Assembly: GCA_964629885.1 (NCBI GenBank)
Contig: CAZVRJ010000036.1
Span: 1 to 25,693 of the forward strand
Reading direction: 5' to 3'
Source of the DNA: CAYWCV01 sp964629885
GTDB taxonomy: Bacteria; Bacteroidota; Rhodothermia; Balneolales; CAYWCV01
DNA length: 25,693 bases
How positions within the stretch are numbered: position 1 is the stretch's first letter; each line of letters opens with the position of its first letter. The translations under genes and the position numbers were made by a program. The notes under the pieces were generated by a model. It was not told the origin of the DNA. It did no database searches and saw only the letters and a list, made by a program, of their open reading frames with translations. This document shows, piece after piece, positions 22,835-25,693 of the stretch.

Positions 22835-24259
22835 GCTAAAGAAAATGAACGACATGATCACGAAGAGTGGTACGAGGATGGCAACAGACCACACCATGAA
22901 ACCAAAGAAGCTAGGCATTGGAATGCCGGAGGTCTCGGCGATGGATTTCACCATGAAATTCGGCGCATTGCCAATGTACGACATGGCACCCATGAACACT
23001 GCTCCGCAGGATATGGCGGCCAGTGTGGATACCTCTGATAGCAATTCGGGCAAGTTGGCTTGTCCACCTGCCGTGTTGAAGAACACCAAGTAGGTCGGAG
23101 CATTGTCGAGGAACGCCGACAAAAGTCCAGTGATCCAGAAGTACGCCAGGTTGTTTTCCTCGCCGTTCGGGAGTGTCACAAGATCTACGATGAATCCGAG
23201 CGATCCGCTAGTGCCAGCCTTGAGGATGGCAATGGCAGGCACGATAGTGATGAAAATGCCTGCAAACAGCTTTCCGACTTCTTGGATTGGGAACCAGTCG
23301 AATCCATTCGCCATACGGCTTTTAATGTCAGTAATCTTCCAACTCACATAGCTCAAAACTAGCAGGGTGAAGTCGCGGAGCAGATTCTCATAAGGAAGAT
23401 CAATGCCGTAGATGTGGATCTGACCAAGCTTGACAAAGCCTGAGAACAATACGGCGCCAATCACGCCTAGTAACAGTAACAAGTTTACACTACCCTCAAC
23501 TGCAAGCTTCTCGGACGATGGCTGACGCTTGCTTTGGTCTTCCTTCTTATATAGAATGGTGTCCCAGATGTAGTAGATTGGCAACAGGAACACTACCAAG
23601 AAGAGCATTTCTGGGAGCATGTGAACCGTGGTCCAGAAGAATGGAACACCCTGCAGGAAGCCTAAGAACAGGGGAGGATCGCCAAGTGGTGACAATGATC
23701 CACCGATGTTAGCCACCAAAAAGATGAAGAACACGATGGTGTGCACTTTCTTTTGACGCCAAGAATTCGCGTTGATGAGCGGGCGAATCAGCAACATGGC
23801 GGCTCCGGTTGTCCCCATCCATGATGCCAAAATGGTACCTACAACTAAAATACCCGTATTTACCAAGGGGCTACCAGAAAGGGTGCCTACTAACCTCACG
23901 CCACCCGAAATGGTGAACAGTGCTAATAAAAGGATGATAAATGGGAAGTATTCAAGCAGATACACGTGAAGTACTTCATATAATGTCACTGAGTAACCAT
24001 GGAAAATTACCATAGGCACCAAGATCATCACTGCCCAGAAGGCTGAGATTTTTCCAAAGTGATGATGCCAAAAATCTGGGGCTGCCAGAGGGAAGATGGC
24101 AATAGACAATAAAATACCTACGAAGGGAAGTACCCACCACAGGTTTAGGTCGGATCCATCAAGTCCCATACCTTCAGCGGCAAGTGCGGGTGATGCCATC
24201 AATAGCATCATCAACAGCACCGAAACCGCGGTGGCAAATTTGCCGAAGATTTTGTTCAC
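22832..24259 (-). CDS. Putative Na+/H+ antiporter of the ion-transporter (NhaD/ArsB/CitMHS-like) superfamily
   Basis: This 475-residue membrane protein has a signal-like first helix (MASPALA) and about twelve further hydrophobic segments. Two half-repeats show the re-entrant motifs of the superfamily: NIGGSLSPLGDPPLFLGFLQGVPFFW in the first half and FLDNAPTYLVFFNTAGG in the second, plus GTTGAAMLLIRP. These motifs match proteins annotated as sodium:proton antiporters near NhaD and the CitMHS-like branch, so ion exchange at the inner membrane is likely; the transported ion or acid is inferred. The start is GTG at 24259, supported by GGAG six bases upstream. It is inserted antisense between nuoK and nuoL. 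The stop is embedded in the hexamer repeat and a terminator follows. Confidence 0.87.
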   Translation of the reverse strand: MNKIFGKFATAVSVLLMMLLMASPALAAEGMGLDGSDLNLWWVLPFVGILLSIAIFPLAAPDFWHHHFGKISAFWAVMILVPMVIFHGYSVTLYEVLHVYLLEYFPFIILLLALFTISGGVRLVGTLSGSPLVNTGILVVGTILASWMGTTGAAMLLIRPLINANSWRQKKVHTIVFFIFLVANIGGSLSPLGDPPLFLGFLQGVPFFWTTVHMLPEMLFLVVFLLPIYYIWDTILYKKEDQSKRQPSSEKLAVEGSVNLLLLLGVIGAVLFSGFVKLGQIHIYGIDLPYENLLRDFTLLVLSYVSWKITDIKSRMANGFDWFPIQEVGKLFAGIFITIVPAIAILKAGTSGSLGFIVDLVTLPNGEENNLAYFWITGLLSAFLDNAPTYLVFFNTAGGQANLPELLSEVSTLAAISCGAVFMGAMSYIGNAPNFMVKSIAETSGIPMPSFFGFMVWSVAILVPLFVIMSFIFFS

Positions 24260-24488
24260 GTTAGACTCCAGTTTAATTGGGGTTAAATTATTAAGGTAAA
24301 AGCCTTTAATCGTCTCGAAATACCTGCCTGTTTAGGTCAAATAGGTGAGGTAGTATAGCATACAGTCGCATAAAATAGGGAATTCCATTGTATCGGCTAA
24401 AAAAATCGGATTAAAAAGAAGTTAAATCGTATGTGTCACAATTGTGTTTTCTTTAACAAGAATGGCTTTCGGTTGGGTCGTTTTTTCG

Positions 24489-24496
24489 TATCTTTG
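24489..24496 (+). promoter_or_regulatory. Putative -7 promoter box TATCTTTG for nuoL
   Basis: An exact TATCTTTG lies 98 bp upstream of the nuoL ATG. A TTTC sits at about the -33 position (20-bp spacing), a partial match to TTG. It implies that nuoL and any genes after it are transcribed independently of nuoJK, with a leader of about 90 nt. Confidence 0.58.
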
Positions 24497-24532
24497 TCCG
24501 ATATTTTGCCGTTACATACTTGTGTGGCGGTC

Positions 24533-24576
24533 GGTTCTGCTCTATCGGCACGGTGCACTCGCTACGTGTCGGAACC
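24533..24576 (+). promoter_or_regulatory. Hairpin in the nuoL 5' leader
   Basis: GGTTC (24533-24537) can pair with GAACC (24572-24576), and CGGCACG (24546-24552) with CGTGTCG (24565-24571, one G-U pair). This gives a 12-bp two-part stem with an 8-nt bulge on the 5' side only and a 12-nt loop. No U-tract follows, so it is not a terminator. It matches no riboswitch I recognise. It ends 18 nt before the ATG and could affect translation or mRNA stability. Confidence 0.35.
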
Positions 24577-24594
24577 TAATCAATTGATGCTCTG

Positions 24595-25693
24595 ATGGAT
24601 TCATTATCCGGATTTTTACCCTATTTAGTCGCGCTACCGCTACTCGGATTCCTGATTAACGGCGTTCTGGGACTCGCCTTCGAGGGTTACAGAAAGCAGA
24701 AACCGCTCATTGGCTACATAGCCACTATGAGCGTGTTCTTACCGTTTGTCATAGCGGTGTACTTGTTCATGAACATGAGCGCCGACCAAAGCATCTACAT
24801 CAAACTCTTTACATGGATGGAGGCGGGCACGTTCTCTGCCGATATATCCTATAGGATCGACTCGCTCTCGATCATCATGGTGATGTTTGTTACGGGCATC
24901 GGCTCGCTCATCCATCTCTATTCGATGGGCTACATGAAGGATGACGAAGGTTATTACAAGTTTTTCGCCTATCTGAATCTCTTCATTTTCGCCATGCTCA
25001 ACTTGGTAATGGGAAGCAACTTGTTGATTCTGTTCCTCGGATGGGAAGGCGTAGGGGTATGTTCGTACCTCCTCATTGGGTTCTGGTACAAGGATATGGA
25101 GAAGGCGATTGCAGGCAAAAAGGCATTCATCTACAATCGTATCGGCGACTTTGCCTTCCTGATCGCCACTTTCATGATCTTCCGCCAAATTGGCAGCCTT
25201 GAGTTCACCGACATCATGGCGAACTTAGATCTCATCTCATCAGATCAAGGTTTCTGGATCGGCCTCCTTTTCTTGATCGGTGCAACGGGCAAAAGCGCGC
25301 AGCTTCCACTTTTCGTTTGGCTACCCGATGCCATGGCTGGTCCTACACCGGTTTCGGCACTCATCCACGCCGCAACAATGGTTACATCCGGCATTTACCT
25401 GGTTTCCAGGATGTCGTTTTTGTACGTTACATCTCCCGAAGTAATGATGGTGATGGCTGTAGTTGGTGGCTTGACGGCCATAGTGGCAGCTACGATTGCC
25501 ATCACACAGTACGATATCAAGCGTGTTCTGGCCTATTCGACCGTGTCGCAGCTAGGATTTATGTTCCTCGCTCTTGGTTCGGGCGCTTTCACTGCCGCCA
25601 TGTTCCACGTCGTTACACACGCATTCTTTAAGGCCTGCTTGTTCCTTGGCTCCGGCTCAGTGATCCACGCCATGCACCATGTGGAGCATGAAC
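24595..25693 (+). CDS. nuoL: NADH-quinone oxidoreductase subunit L, N-terminal 366 residues (3' end outside window)
   Basis: This is the largest antiporter-like proton-pumping subunit of complex I (ND5 homologue). The frame runs from ATG 24595 to the window end without a stop, covering about 60 % of the usual 610-650 residues. Recognisable segments are YRIDSLSIIMVMFVTGIGSLIHLYSMGYM, LFLGWEGVGVCSYLLIGFWY with the essential glutamate E151, GATGKSAQLPLFVWLPDAMAGPTPVSALIHAATMVTSG with lysine K233, and YDIKRVLAYSTVSQLGFM. The gene is separated from nuoJK by an opposite-strand antiporter gene and a broken S23 gene, and has its own promoter box. nuoM and nuoN are expected downstream. Confidence 0.97.
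   Translation, partial: MDSLSGFLPYLVALPLLGFLINGVLGLAFEGYRKQKPLIGYIATMSVFLPFVIAVYLFMNMSADQSIYIKLFTWMEAGTFSADISYRIDSLSIIMVMFVTGIGSLIHLYSMGYMKDDEGYYKFFAYLNLFIFAMLNLVMGSNLLILFLGWEGVGVCSYLLIGFWYKDMEKAIAGKKAFIYNRIGDFAFLIATFMIFRQIGSLEFTDIMANLDLISSDQGFWIGLLFLIGATGKSAQLPLFVWLPDAMAGPTPVSALIHAATMVTSGIYLVSRMSFLYVTSPEVMMVMAVVGGLTAIVAATIAITQYDIKRVLAYSTVSQLGFMFLALGSGAFTAAMFHVVTHAFFKACLFLGSGSVIHAMHHVEHE

Larger units (their letters stand above)
24260..24594. other. 335-bp divergent intergenic region between the antiporter gene and nuoL
   Basis: No gene is seen here. The left part (24260-24480) is AT-rich and must hold the minus-strand promoter of the antiporter gene; only poor -7 candidates are visible (for example TACCTTAA near 24290). 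The right part holds the nuoL promoter box and a roughly 90-nt leader with a hairpin, listed separately. Confidence 0.7.

Noticed and set aside
22716..23093. Plus-strand open frame with a long poly-leucine run
   Set aside because: The leucines are simply the TTGCTC hexamer array read through, and the rest is antisense to the well-supported antiporter gene.

Overview
The window looks like a chromosomal piece from the FCB group (Bacteroidota/Ignavibacteriota/Kapabacteria side). A secreted amylase ends in a type IX secretion (T9SS) sorting domain with the PNPFNPST-type motif. The exact box TATCTTTG, the Bacteroidota-type -7 element TAnnTTTG, stands upstream of five genes. Many starts lack a clear Shine-Dalgarno, and the complex I genes are broken into several units. 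Genus-level placement is not possible from this alone. I saw no rRNA, tRNA, CRISPR array, transposase or phage gene.

Layout. 1-5408: the C-terminal part of a LacI-family regulator followed by two GH13 alpha-amylase-type enzymes, one secreted by T9SS and one a lipoprotein, forming a starch/maltodextrin cluster. 5422-8132: a cysteine-free thioredoxin-fold membrane protein, an 8-bp tandem repeat, then overlapping pabC-pabB for p-aminobenzoate (folate) synthesis. 8218-10694: an AAA+ ATPase of Mg-chelatase type, zinc-site-less ribosomal protein bL31 and an overlapping metallo-beta-lactamase-fold hydrolase. 10695-11734 (minus strand): a TPR protein and a DUF1499 protein. 11825-15825: a secreted glycine-rich solenoid protein of about 20 coils, then a tightly overlapping operon of ECF sigma factor, single-pass membrane protein (candidate anti-sigma) and secreted DUF4097-like beta-helix protein. 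15812-17528 (minus): a LOG-family nucleotide phosphoribohydrolase and a cysteine desulfurase. 17689-20385: pgk, a bidirectional terminator, a small basic orphan protein and a MoxR ATPase with its own terminator. 20471-25693: uppP, then nuoJ-nuoK, an inserted minus-strand block (frameshifted four-helix-bundle S23-type gene plus a Na+/H+-antiporter-like gene), then the start of nuoL.

The most unusual structure is at 22159-22834. The plus-strand nuoK and the minus-strand antiporter gene converge, and each ends in a TGA that is the first codon of the same repeat, present as inverted copies. Each copy has a GCGAGA-type lead-in followed by GAGCAA/CTGCAA hexamers. Between the copies lie a terminator and an S23-type gene broken by one extra A in a homopolymer. 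A second, different tandem repeat (8-bp unit) also sits directly behind a stop codon, at 5961-6020.

All functional calls come from reading translated motifs by eye. No database search or structure prediction was run.
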